From positions 23,444,085 through 23,508,084 of the forward strand of contig CM041546.1 of assembly GCA_023238725.1 (NCBI GenBank): a DNA stretch of 64,000 bases, written 5' to 3'. This document shows positions 22,815 through 32,944 of this stretch, one piece after another. A program made the position numbers and the translations under genes. Under the pieces are notes generated by a model, which was not told where the DNA came from, did no database searches, and saw only the letters and a list, made by a program, of their open reading frames with translations. Every line of letters starts with the position of its first letter. The first letter of the stretch is position 1. The DNA comes from Scortum barcoo. Lineage: Eukaryota > Chordata > Actinopteri > Centrarchiformes > Terapontidae.

Positions 22815-22921
22815 GGCACATCCTCGTAGTGGATCAGTCCAGACCAGTCCCACCAGTACCCCGATGTCCAGTAGACGAGGACGACAACTCCCACAGCTTC
22901 CACCCACGGGGAAAGACAGAA
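22815..22921 (+). CDS. rims2: rims2 exon with RIM-BP-binding Pro motif
   Basis: The acceptor is gtcatgtag and the donor is a/gtaagt. The exon is 107 nt, phase 2 to 1. It encodes AHPRSGSVQTSPTSTPMSS and RRGRQLPQLPPTGKDR. The motif R-Q-L-P-Q-L-P matches the class of Pro-rich site bound by RIM-BP SH3 domains in RIM1 and RIM2, which helps recruit calcium channels. Splicing directly to 57167 gives the junction DRKAGGKKLRS, identical to the common mammalian RIM2 form as I recall it. Confidence 0.96.
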
Positions 22922-23296
22922 GTAAGTCACCTTGATGTTTCTGTTTATATTACAGGGATACTGTCTGTGAAGAGACATAAAGACATGTTGAGTGAAGACA
23001 TCTTTATATAAGTGCCATTGTGTGATTTTGTTCAGTATCTTATGATGAGATTTTTATTTGGTGGCCCAGTTGATCGGGGCTGAGGAAGAGATTTGGTTTT
23101 ACAGCAGTTACTGACTCTCACACTTCACTTTTGACTGAGACAGAAGAGATTCTAATTTGTTGATGGAGTCTTTCAGTATAAGCTACAGATCATGTCATAT
23201 ATGCAAGGACTTTTCTTTGTTTTATATTTCATTGGTGTTTAGTTTGCCTTCCATCCATAACATTTCTGCTCGGTTCCTTTTCCATTTCTCTCTCAG

Positions 23297-23329
23297 AAGA
23301 TGGAGACGAAGGAACAGAGCCTTGTGAAG
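23297..23329 (+). CDS. rims2: candidate 33-nt cassette exon
   Basis: A good acceptor (tttctctctcag) and a GTCTGT donor bracket 33 nt that stay open in phase 1 to 1, giving KDGDEGTEPCE plus a split Gly. Read through instead of spliced, the frame stops after eight more codons. Evidence is limited to splice sites, length and phase. Confidence 0.3.
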
Positions 23330-24236
23330 GTCTGTACCGGAATGCATGGGTTTAGTCTTTCAGACTGAGAGTGCTGCTTGTGCAGCACCTTACTCTGGAG
23401 GCCAAAATCCTGTCTGCAATGGTGGGTGGCTGGGTTCACTGGAGACCAAGCTTTCTCTGTACTTCTTGAACCCTCCCTCTGTTGCAGCTGTGTTTAATGT
23501 ACAATTTTGATGTCCTGTGCTGTCGTGTTGTATTTATCTGTAGGCCTGTGTGGATCCTACTATTGACTGTACCGGTGTTGTGTCCAAACGTAGCCTCCCT
23601 GTTTCTATGTTTTGAGTTATCTTCAAGCTGTTTTTTTATTTGTCTGGAAATGGTTGATTTATTTGATCTATTTGGACTGCCGAGATACTTCACCAAAGTG
23701 TAATGCTTGACTTTCTGGATCCACTGAATGGGGTAAACTTGTAACAAATGTTATGTGTTGTAGTGACTTATGACGTGTACTATAAGAAGAACTGTGATGA
23801 AGGCAATGCTCATTTTATGTGTGTCTTTGAATCAGGCACAGTGAAAACAAAGACTGTTGTGGCTGTGCAGTGATTGGAGGGAACGACTGGGACAAAGATA
23901 AAGAGAGGGGATAAAGCTCAGGCAGATCTGGAGAAGTTGTCAAAGCACTCGCAGAACTCTTTTATCATTGTCAGAGTCCATGAAGGCTTTCCCTGTCTTC
24001 TGTACAGCCGCCAACCAGCCCCTCTCTCTCTTCATCTTCCTCACTCTCTTCTTTGCTCTCTCTCTCTCTCAGTCCTGCCCTCCTTCTCAATCTGTGCCAT
24101 CTTTATATCACTCTGAATCTCTCTTTCTGGACCTCTCCGTTACTTCTTTGTGTTGCCTTTTCCTCTTTATTCCTGACCCAGTCTTTCTTTCTTTTACTTT
24201 TTCTTTCTTTTTTTTTTCTTTTTTCTTTCTTTTTCT

Positions 24237-24237
<1 letters not shown>

Positions 24238-24304
<67 letters not shown>

Positions 24305-24305
24305 T
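24238..24305. repeat. (TTTC)n microsatellite
   Basis: About 17 uninterrupted TTTC units on the + strand within a longer TC-rich stretch (24182-24305). It yields spurious Phe/Leu/Ser- and Lys/Glu/Arg-only frames on the two strands. Confidence 0.97.
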
Positions 24306-24647
24306 GCATTTGTTTCTGTTTCACTCTGAACCTTTCAGGACAGTGGCAGTGCATGGGCAGTGGGGGGAGGTATTGATCTGACCTTGTGCTGTAGCTCCCA
24401 CAGAGCTGTGTAGTACTCAGCTTATGTAATGCAAATGTGTGTGTGTGTCTGTGTGTGTGTGTCGCTTTTTACAGACTGGATCCATATTATTGCCCTCTAC
24501 TCTTGTAGAGAAGAGCTGGACTGCTGATAAACCTGCTTCTGTTTTGTCTCGCTGCTGTGCTTCGAAATTTAGTCACACCTCATATTTTCTCATACCTAAA
24601 TGTCTTGTATGTTGTATGTTATATGTTTATGTGTGGCAACTCCTAAG

Positions 24648-24698
24648 AGGGAACAGGGGAGGAGCACGGGGCCCCTCAACCCCAAAATGGTCGCCCAG
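24648..24698 (+). CDS. rims2: candidate 51-nt cassette exon
   Basis: A 51-nt stretch between ctcctaag and ccag/gtgtgt is open in phase 1 to 1 and would encode GTGEEHGAPQPQNGRP. It is notably GC-rich in an AT-rich intron, but the acceptor lacks a strong pyrimidine tract. Weak candidate. Confidence 0.2.
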
Positions 24699-25447
24699 GT
24701 GTGTTAAACCTGTCCCAAAGCAATGTGTTTTCCTCCATTTTCTTTACATGTGTGATGCTGCTTGAATTTCCCTAAGAGAGACTGTTCAGAAAGAGTTAAA
24801 AAATAATAACGTGCTTATTCACAATGAAAAACTAATGAAATGTTAAAAGTGCCATTTCTGTTAGGACCTTGTTTTTTGTATGAGATTAATGTACAGTACA
24901 TGTTGATGTACAGTACATTCATACACAGGCTTGAATGAATGGCCAGACTGTTGGCAGAAACTGGAGTTCCCCACAGTTTCCACTTCCTACTTTCCCATCT
25001 GTTTATGTGGCGTGCCTCTGTCCTTTGACTGCGTGGTGCTATTACTCAGCACTGCCATAGCTACAGTGCCGACTGACTCAGTGGAGACTTAGCGTAAGGT
25101 TTCCAAAAAAGCCACATTCTGTTTTTAATTTGTCTATAATTATTGTTCTTTAAGTATTCTGCCAAACACTGCTGTAAGTAGGTCGGATGTTGTTTTATGA
25201 GTATAGTAACAAATGCTACATTTAGAGTCACGTTAAACAGTATTATTAAGCAAAGTTTATAACATTTTTGTGTGGTGACTTTTATATGCTAGTATTCAGT
25301 ATGTTGGGATAGCAGTGTCTCTGTATGTAGATCAGTTGCTGTATGTGCATCTGTGTTTGAGGACATACAGTATGAGCTGCCAAATCAAAAGTACCAGTAT
25401 AAGGTTTCTCCATCATTTCATGAGCCTGTCTTTCTTACTAGCAGCAG

Positions 25448-25492
25448 ACTGTGAGGAAAAACCCCAAGGCCCACCGGTAAATGGGAGGAAAG
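25448..25492 (+). CDS. rims2: candidate 45-nt cassette exon with GC donor
   Basis: The acceptor is cttactagcagcag (tandem, with 25445 as alternative start). The donor reads aaag/gcaagt, the typical form of a functional GC donor. The 45 nt are open in phase 1 to 1 and encode CEEKPQGPPVNGRK between split codons. With a conventional GT donor at CCG/GTAAAT the phase would not match the next exon. Confidence 0.3.
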
Positions 25493-26444
25493 GCAAGTCC
25501 TCTGAAGAGTGTGATGGTGTGACTTTGCTGTGTGGGCTTTCTCAGTCATAACAACTTCTTCATGTGTGAAATTCACAAGTGTCTGTGATTCTCAATACTT
25601 TGCTACTTTTACTGAAGCACATTTACATAGTCCTACATAGTCCTTAAAACTTCCTTTTCTCCACATTTCATCTATAATATAGACTGAGTGTGGTTAATTT
25701 TTATCAATTTGATTTGGAGTGATGAAATTAGAGAGTTGTCTGTTGCTGAAGCTGATGTTAATATGTACAGAGTGCTGTCTTCGTGATCTGCTGGCCTGTC
25801 CTTCTTTGGCTCCAGTAAGGCCCTAATCTGACACCCTAATTGATAGACAATTAATTCTGCAAAGCTCCACCTAACAAAGACAGAGCTCTCCATTTCCATT
25901 GTGAGATTGCCAATCATTTTGATTAGACATGGATTACTGAACACACACACGCATTCTCTGTACAACACAGCTTCAAGACTGGCAGTTTTAGTTATACGTA
26001 ACTTCAGGGCAAGAATTGCCAAGATCATATATATCAAGGACAAATGATCACATCTCAACAAATGATAGTTAAGTTCTGTATTAGCTGATTTCTGTGCATT
26101 CTACTTGTAGAAATACTGCAAAGTGAGAGCACTTATGTTTTGCAACTTTACAGAGTATTACCTCTGTTGGCCAGCAGATGGAGCAAAGTTCATTATGTTT
26201 GATGAGGAGCTGTCCAAGATTTCAGTGCTGAGGTGGCACCGTCTTTTTCCTTCTTCCCAGTACTTATCACTGCAAAAAACCTGCATAATGGTTTTAATAT
26301 GTAAACTGTGTATTAAACGGTAATGATCATAATCATTTTGTGCTGGATCTTGCAGAAAGTTAAGCTCTTTAAAATTCTTATCATGCAAATAAACGTGTGC
26401 GTATATGAGTATATGTGTATATGTGTGCATGTGTCTTGCTGTAG

Positions 26445-26531
26445 AAGTGACATGGGAAGACCAGCAGCGAGGGCTGAATGGCTCTTTGTCTGATGGTGGG
26501 ACACAGCCACACCCCTCCCTCACTGACACAG
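26445..26531 (+). CDS. rims2: candidate 87-nt cassette exon
   Basis: The acceptor is gtcttgctgtag and the donor is acag/gttggt. The exon would be 87 nt, phase 1 to 1, open throughout, encoding VTWEDQQRGLNGSLSDGGT and then QPHPSLTDT. Composition (Asp, Gln, Ser, Pro, Gly) resembles a RIM linker rather than random intron. I do not recognise it in known RIM2. Confidence 0.4.
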
Positions 26532-28483
26532 GTTGGTTGGTCTGGGTGTGGATTTCTGACACTGTAAAAGCCACATTTCCCTTTGGTATATATGGAGTTA
26601 GACCTTTTTCACAGTCAGTCATATGAGTACATGAAAAATAAACAGCTCATTTAATCTGTCCCAGAGAAAGGGGTTCTCTACCGCTTGATTGTGCAACCAA
26701 TAGCAAAGTTCTAATGAAATGAAGCATCTCTTAGAGCATGTCACCCAAACAAATGCTGCTTAAGGTCCATGTTGTCAAGGCTATATGAATTAAGTGTACT
26801 TAATTACTTAATGTACTTAGTGTACTTAATAATTAAGTACTCAAACAGTAGTGTTTTCATCTCCTGCCATTTATACTTGAGCAAAGCGCTAAATCTGCTT
26901 CCTATGTATTACTGATTGTCAGCTGAACCCATCAGAAAGGAATAATGTCTTCTCAGAAAAATTCATAAGTGCTCATTTAAAAGAAAGAATAACCAAATAT
27001 TCAAAGTAAGAGTGACAATTCTTCAGGTGAACAGTGTTTATGTTAGATCAAGAAAAGGTGGTCTGCATTTATTATTCATGGACTCATGTAAATGTATACA
27101 CCTTCAAAGTCTAAACAATATTTTACCAAAGTAATCTGTCCTTGGGCTTTCTTTCACAGTTTGTGTGGATTCTTATCAGCTGGATTATAGCTTTATCACA
27201 GGCAGACCTGGACATTGTGCAGTAGAAGCTGGATTTTAGCAAGCAGGAGATATAATGCAGGGAAAGCTTGCTTTATATATTTTGTGTGGGCCAGAAGGAT
27301 TATTTAAAATTAACATGAGGTTTCCCAGGTCAGTCTCTGGATGGTGTCCTACTGTCTTTCTGTCTCTCTGTCCTTGGTGTGGTTTTGCAGTGCAGCATGT
27401 GATCTTTTCATTATCACAAGGAGTTTGAAAACGGATTAAGGTGGATTCCATAGAGCCCTCCACATTTCATTACCCTTAACAAAAGATAGATTAGATTAGA
27501 TAGAACAAAAGAAAGATTTTTTGTAAAATATCTATTTTATTATGTTTAATAAAGTTAAGTTTCATGCTGTCAGTCATGGATGGATGTTTTGCAGGAAAAG
27601 ATTAAATGTGTTGCTAAGGTAATGACACCAGTGTCTCGAGTCTGCGTTTGCTGTATTGGCTTAATGTTTCCATGGAAACACATGTTCACCTCCCTCTGCA
27701 TTTAGCCTCATTTATATTTACCTGTTATGTCACTTGCTGATATTTTATGCCCACAGGATCTGATTTTCTGTGGTGACTTAAGCTGCAACAGATTTTATGA
27801 GCATATTTACTATTTTATATGTATTTTGTTACACAGTGTGGCACAGTGACATTAAAAGCTATGACTCTTCACCATCCACATAGTATTTCACATAAATGAA
27901 TGTGTTGGTTGAGAACTGCATGTAATGTGTAGTCTGTATGTTGTAAAATAACAAAGCCCAGTGGACCTCCAGTTGATTTGCAGAAGATCAGACAAGTGTG
28001 GTCATCAGTCAGTCAGTCACTGGTCAGTCTCTTACTTGCTCAGACCCCACCCCTCTTGTCCTCTTTGTTTTTCAGGCCTCTTTAAACTTTCTCGTTCTGC
28101 ATTGCTCTCTTTGTCTTTGTATCTGCAACCTTTATTTGTTCCAGAAAGGCTGACTGAGCACAATCCTCTTTTCCGGCTTGACCACAGTCATGTTACTTTA
28201 AACTGGGAGCTATCTCCAGGCCAGTCAAATCCTCTCAACAGTGATTGTGTATAAGGAGGGAATGTAAATCACACCCCTCTCTACAACCTATTCAGTATTT
28301 CCCTATACCAGTAATTTATTGTGCACTCCACAACAAGCACAACCAACATCTCTAGACCTACAGAACAAATACCTTGGACTGAAATATAAGCAAGTAAAAT
28401 CTAAGAGATGATGTGGGGACGACATGAATTTTTCAACTTAATTTAACACTAGAAGCACATTTTACAATCTGGCAACGAGACAG

Positions 28484-28712
28484 GAGAAACGCAGATAATA
28501 TATACACATGAGGTAATGGGGAACAGGTGGACAACAATCAGGGCGGGGCAAGACAATCACAATGGCGGGAAAACACACAAATGGGCAGGAAGTTAAAGGG
28601 ACCTGAAACGAGAGGGAAGATTAATACTTTCAAAATAAAACAGACGCGCCAGAACAGGAAACAGTCATGACGGACATGAAAACTTAACACACACGCCGAG
28701 ACATGACAAGCA
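28484..28712. repeat. dispersed-repeat fragment, A/G-rich
   Basis: The text from gagacaggagaaacgc to gagacatgac has the A-rich, C/G-block style (aggtggacaacaatcagggcggg; caaaataaaacag) of old transposon ends that occur widely in teleost genomes. I recognise the style rather than a named family. The stretch is clearly unlike the surrounding AT-rich intron. Confidence 0.4.
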
Positions 28713-30134
28713 TTTCTTTTCTTTATCTTCTGCTCTTCAGTGCACAGTTTATTTAGAAATGGTCATATAAATTTGTAATTGAAAGTAGAAGTATGTATCA
28801 TGTTTGCTGTTATTTCTAGAGATTTTGTGTATGTGTTAAAGAGCAGTGCCTGTTTTGTTTTTTTGTTTGATAAACAGCTGTGTCTTGTAATCCCATGTAG
28901 GGTGGGCCAAATGTCTGGCATGACACGGGAATAAAAACCAAACTAAACCAAACTACTGCTGCAGAAACCGGATATTTTATTTAAGCTTGACAGCCGTAGT
29001 GTCTAATCAGTAATAATGTTTTATCAAGTCACTGTGCAGAATGTATCACGGCAATTAAGCTAAATTTGTCAAGCCCTGACCCTGACCCATGCTGGCATTT
29101 ACTGCTGTGGACATGTAGGTACCTCCAGAGAGAGGAGGGTGAATTTTTGGCAACATCTTCTTGTTATTTCACCAGCTCACTGTCAATGAATCACCATTTG
29201 TTGCTGTTTGTAACACAATGATTAACATGCTGTTGAGTCGGCAGCTAGGGTCTGTAGTATAAATCGTCTTTCGTCGTGAATAATTCGTCATTCATGGGCT
29301 GTTGGGTTAAATATGAAATGTCAATACTGTACAGTATTAAGCCACAGACCTCAGGAGACTTTTCCACACTGACTTGTTCTGGTTTTTCACTCCCACCTCG
29401 TTCTTAATATATCACTCTCTTATCCTGATGACCTACATGATGCAGCCCAAGTAAGGAGAGACAAATCACTTGCTCTCTTGATTATCATTTGACTCTCTAA
29501 TGAGATGATGTTAGCTGCCACAAAGAAATGAAAGCTGGTGAGGCAGATGTCTCACATTGTCTTTTTATTCATGTGACACTTCATTATTCACCCTAATGGA
29601 GTACTAATTGAGCTAAATGCAAATTCTGTGTAAGGGGGTATGAAAATTAAGTCTGATCGGAATGTGCTTCTTTTGCCCTCCCAGCTGTCACTGTTGGTTT
29701 TGTCAGGTTCAGACTTCAGGGTGGAGATCAGACAGGAAGGTTGGAGAGCAGAATGGTGGACAGAAGGGGCAGCCTGAATCTAAGGGAGGGTTACAGAAGC
29801 TATTGATTGCAAACTGACCCCGATGTTGAACCTGTGATATGAGGTCATGTGGGTCTGCCCGTGGTTGCTAGCACAGGATCAAAACACACATAGAAGTTTC
29901 TTGATTGCTGATAGAGAAATGAAAGTACACTTCACGTTGGAGAGAAAGAAAAGGAAAACAAAATCCTCTTCAGGATATTCTGGAATCTCAGCAGGCTAAG
30001 CGGAAGGAAAGAAGGACATGAATTATGTGAAAAGGGTGAAAACATGTAATCGGAAGCAACAGAGATGCCTGAAAGCAAGCAGTTGATGTTGTTGTTGCAT
30101 AACCGTCTTTCAGAAAGATACTGTAGCTGATGCT

Positions 30135-30158
30135 TGTGTGTGTGTGTGTGTGTGTGTG
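30135..30158. repeat. (TG)n microsatellite
   Basis: Twelve TG units in the rims2 intron. On the opposite strand it reads CA. Confidence 0.95.
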
Positions 30159-30329
30159 CACTTGAAAGTACACTCTACTCAGGATTACGTCAATATTATT
30201 TGTCAATTTTCACAATTTTTTGCTGAAACTTTGTGAGGTAGTGGCTCTCTCTTTTGTGTGCTCGCTGCTCTGTGCTTTCAGTTTGTGTTTTTTTTTTATT
30301 TTTTATTTTATGTTATTTTCCCAGGCTGT

Positions 30330-31130
30330 CTCCCCCACAGTTGCCCCATGCAGACTCAAGCGACATCCACTTCTCCTTTTACCCTCCTTTCCTCTCCTCC
30401 CTCTCCCGATCTATCCTCAGAGGTCCCGAGTTTCTCTCTGGTTCGGTACATTAACATCTCTTTACTGTTTCAGCTCTTTCCTCAAAAGCACAGAACCTCA
30501 CATTCCCAACCACCCCTCCCCCTTTCTAATTTCTAATAACCAAACTCTTAGCCTCTATCTCAGCTTCTCCCGGCCTCGCTCCCTCTTGCTCTGTTTTGAC
30601 TTCTCACCGTGCCCATGGTGGAGTTTGTGTGTTCTTGGTGTACTCTATGATTTTGTTTGTGTGTTCTGTGCTCGTTGTTTTGTCATTGTCGTGTCGTATT
30701 GTTGTTGTGCTGTGTCCCTCCCGACCCTCCATCCTCCTCCTCCTCCTCCTGACTCTGACCCTCCAAACCTGGCATACTCGGTGATCGCGGGGATGGCGTC
30801 GCTCTCCCTCCTTCCTTCCTCTTCTTCTCCGTCTCCCCCCCCTTACCCTTCGTGCATCCTCTCACATCCATCTTCCTCTCCTCTGTCTGTGTCTGTCCAT
30901 TCTGTGATGTGATCCAGAAGACACGGACTCACCAAGTTGGACGAACTCAGGTCTGTCCCTTCTTCTTCTCGACCTTCTTTCTTTTCTGACTCAGTCACCT
31001 CTTCTTCCTCTACTTTTATTCATTCCGACCGTCTTCCTGGCTTGCCCTCCCCCACCCACCTCCCCTCATCTCAATCGTCTTTTCTTTTCCCGCTTTGCTC
31101 GCATTCTCCGGTGCTGTTTGCGCTCTTTGT
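30330..31130 (+). promoter_or_regulatory. pyrimidine-rich intronic domain
   Basis: About 800 nt is strongly biased to C and T on the + strand, including (TCC)n at 30729-30748. Such tracts bind PTB-family splicing repressors. A 33-nt exon candidate (30918-30950) sits inside it. A regulatory role is inference. Confidence 0.35.
30918..30950 (+). CDS. rims2: candidate 33-nt cassette exon in pyrimidine domain
   Basis: Bracketed by gtgatccag and ctcag/gtctgt, 33 nt are open in phase 1 to 1 and would encode DTDSPSWTNS with split codons at both ends. The AG follows a purine-containing stretch, so the acceptor is weak, but about 600 nt of pyrimidine-rich DNA precede it. Confidence 0.3.
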
Positions 31131-32843
31131 TCTGTAGAGGACGCTTCCGGTTGTCATTTTGCACTCTTAATATTTTGCTGCAGTCAGACTACGTATGCTT
31201 ACAGTTAATAAAAGCATGGTCATGCAACCGTTGTTTTCTGCAGCAGATGACTTGAGACACTGTGCAATTTTCTACCTAAAATGAATTTGCTATCAACAAT
31301 TTAAGCTACAAATGTACCATGCAGACATGAGAGTGGTATCAGTCTTCTCATCAAACTCTCAGCAAGAAAATCGGTAAAAATATCAAAGCATTATAGCATT
31401 ATAACTTGGTATCACTTGCTTTCTGGCACCTAAAACTGGGGGGCTGTGTATAAAAAGGTTAGCAACTCCTATACTATTCATCTGATGTAGCTGTAAAGAT
31501 CCTCAAACTACAATAAAGCTTCACAACAAACAAACCCTACTATAAGTTTTGACTGTGGTGTAACAGCATAACTACAGTAGTACATTCACAAAATACAAAA
31601 TCTATAGGTACACAAAAAATGATATGGTATCAACAGATATGGTTTGACATTTTTTAATGCTTCTTATATGATTTTTTTTCTATAATTTATAGAAAACTAA
31701 AGATGTGGAATTGTGAGATCTGACTTAAGCAGTGAAGACAGTTAACTCCTTGTGAAGAAAAAAAAACACTTTGCCTTCATTAATGCAGTCATTCATTTGC
31801 TCTCAGCTCGTATTGCTTTTTTTGTGTGTGTGTGCGTGTATGTGAAGCTACAGGCATACTGTATGTGCGCATGGCACTTATACGTGTGCATTCACCTTCA
31901 CTTTATCATTGCCATCATATGACACAAAAGTAGAGACAGAGAGCAAATGGAGAGAATGGAGATGTAGCTGCAGAAGAAAAGTCATAATTTGGTGGCAATT
32001 GAAAGTTGTTTTTGCAAAACTTTCTGAAGAACATGTAGCAGTTTCAGCAGAAAGTGTTTGTTGTGAGATGTTATTTTGCTGTTTCATTTTTCTTGTTAGT
32101 TGCATAAAGTGTGCATAGTTCTTAGACCTTGGCATTATTACCTCCACAGAACAAGGTTAAGCCTGTGTATTGATTATGTCGTGATGTCTGTGTATTGCAA
32201 AAAGCACTTGCAGCAATATGAAACAAAGCACAATGCTTAAATTCAATTTAGGAAGAGATGAGATGAGCAAACAGGATGATGTGATGACACTACAAAGCAC
32301 TGAAGTGAGTAAAGAAAAAGTTGATTTTGAAAGCCTTTGCCTTTGAGTTTGAGTTTGAGTTCAGATGGACATGTTTGGCAATTATTTCGATCAATAAGGA
32401 ATTTAATTTTGGCATTTATTTACAATCATGTAAAATGTGTCCCAACAAGCGTTGTTACACTTTGTTTACTGTAGCAATAGTGTCCAAAGCCTCTATATTA
32501 TGTAGTAGGAATCAGTAAACTGTGCTGTTTGATTGTTATTTAGTCAATTAAAAAGGACATTTTGGTCAAGATTTTCCATAAAGTTCAATGAGCCTGGATT
32601 TTTGATAATTGGTCTTAAATGTAGCAAATGTGTTATGGGTCTGACCAGTCAGAATTTTTTGTTTGTGTTTGTGTTTCCGTGTTAAGCCAGCCATTCAGCT
32701 TTTTCCCATTAGATCTCTCCTTGTCATAGCTCATGGCTCATAGCTCAGCAGAAGCTTGTCTCTCACCACAACAGTACGTCCCTCCATCAGGCCCTCTTCT
32801 CTGCATTAGTCCCCATCTGACTGTGTCCTGTCTCTGTGCTTAG

Positions 32844-32944
32844 GTATGGACATGGAGGAGAGGACCAGGCAGATGAAAATGAAGATGAACAAGTACAAGC
32901 AGGGAACCGGCTCTGACTCCAGACTGGAGCAGGACTACCACAAG
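32844..32944 (+). CDS. rims2: rims2 linker exon (MDMEERTRQMKMKMNK)
   Basis: The acceptor is ctgtgcttag and the donor is aag/gtaaaa. The exon is 101 nt, phase 1 to 0. It encodes MDMEERTRQMKMKMNKYKQG and then TGSDSRLEQDYHK. It matches the RIM block containing E-E-R-x-R-Q-M-K and S-R-L-E-Q-D-Y-H. Confidence 0.96.

Larger units (their letters stand above)
22922..32843 (+). other. 9.9-kb phase-1 intron with exon candidates
   Basis: The longest intron of the linker before the next firm exon. It contains a (TTTC)n tract, a (TG)n tract, a dispersed-repeat fragment near 28484-28712, a long pyrimidine-rich domain near 30330-31130 and five small candidate cassette exons, all phase 1 to 1 and listed separately. 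The rest is AT-rich without recognised content. Confidence 0.7.

Noticed and set aside
23968..24381. Phe/Leu/Ser-rich ORF and its Lys/Glu/Arg-rich antisense
   Set aside because: Both are translations of the TTTC microsatellite and its TC-rich flank.
30220..30912. 230-codon ORF in the pyrimidine domain
   Set aside because: Pyrimidine bias suppresses stops. Composition is Ser/Pro/Leu/Phe only, with no domain and no splice support.
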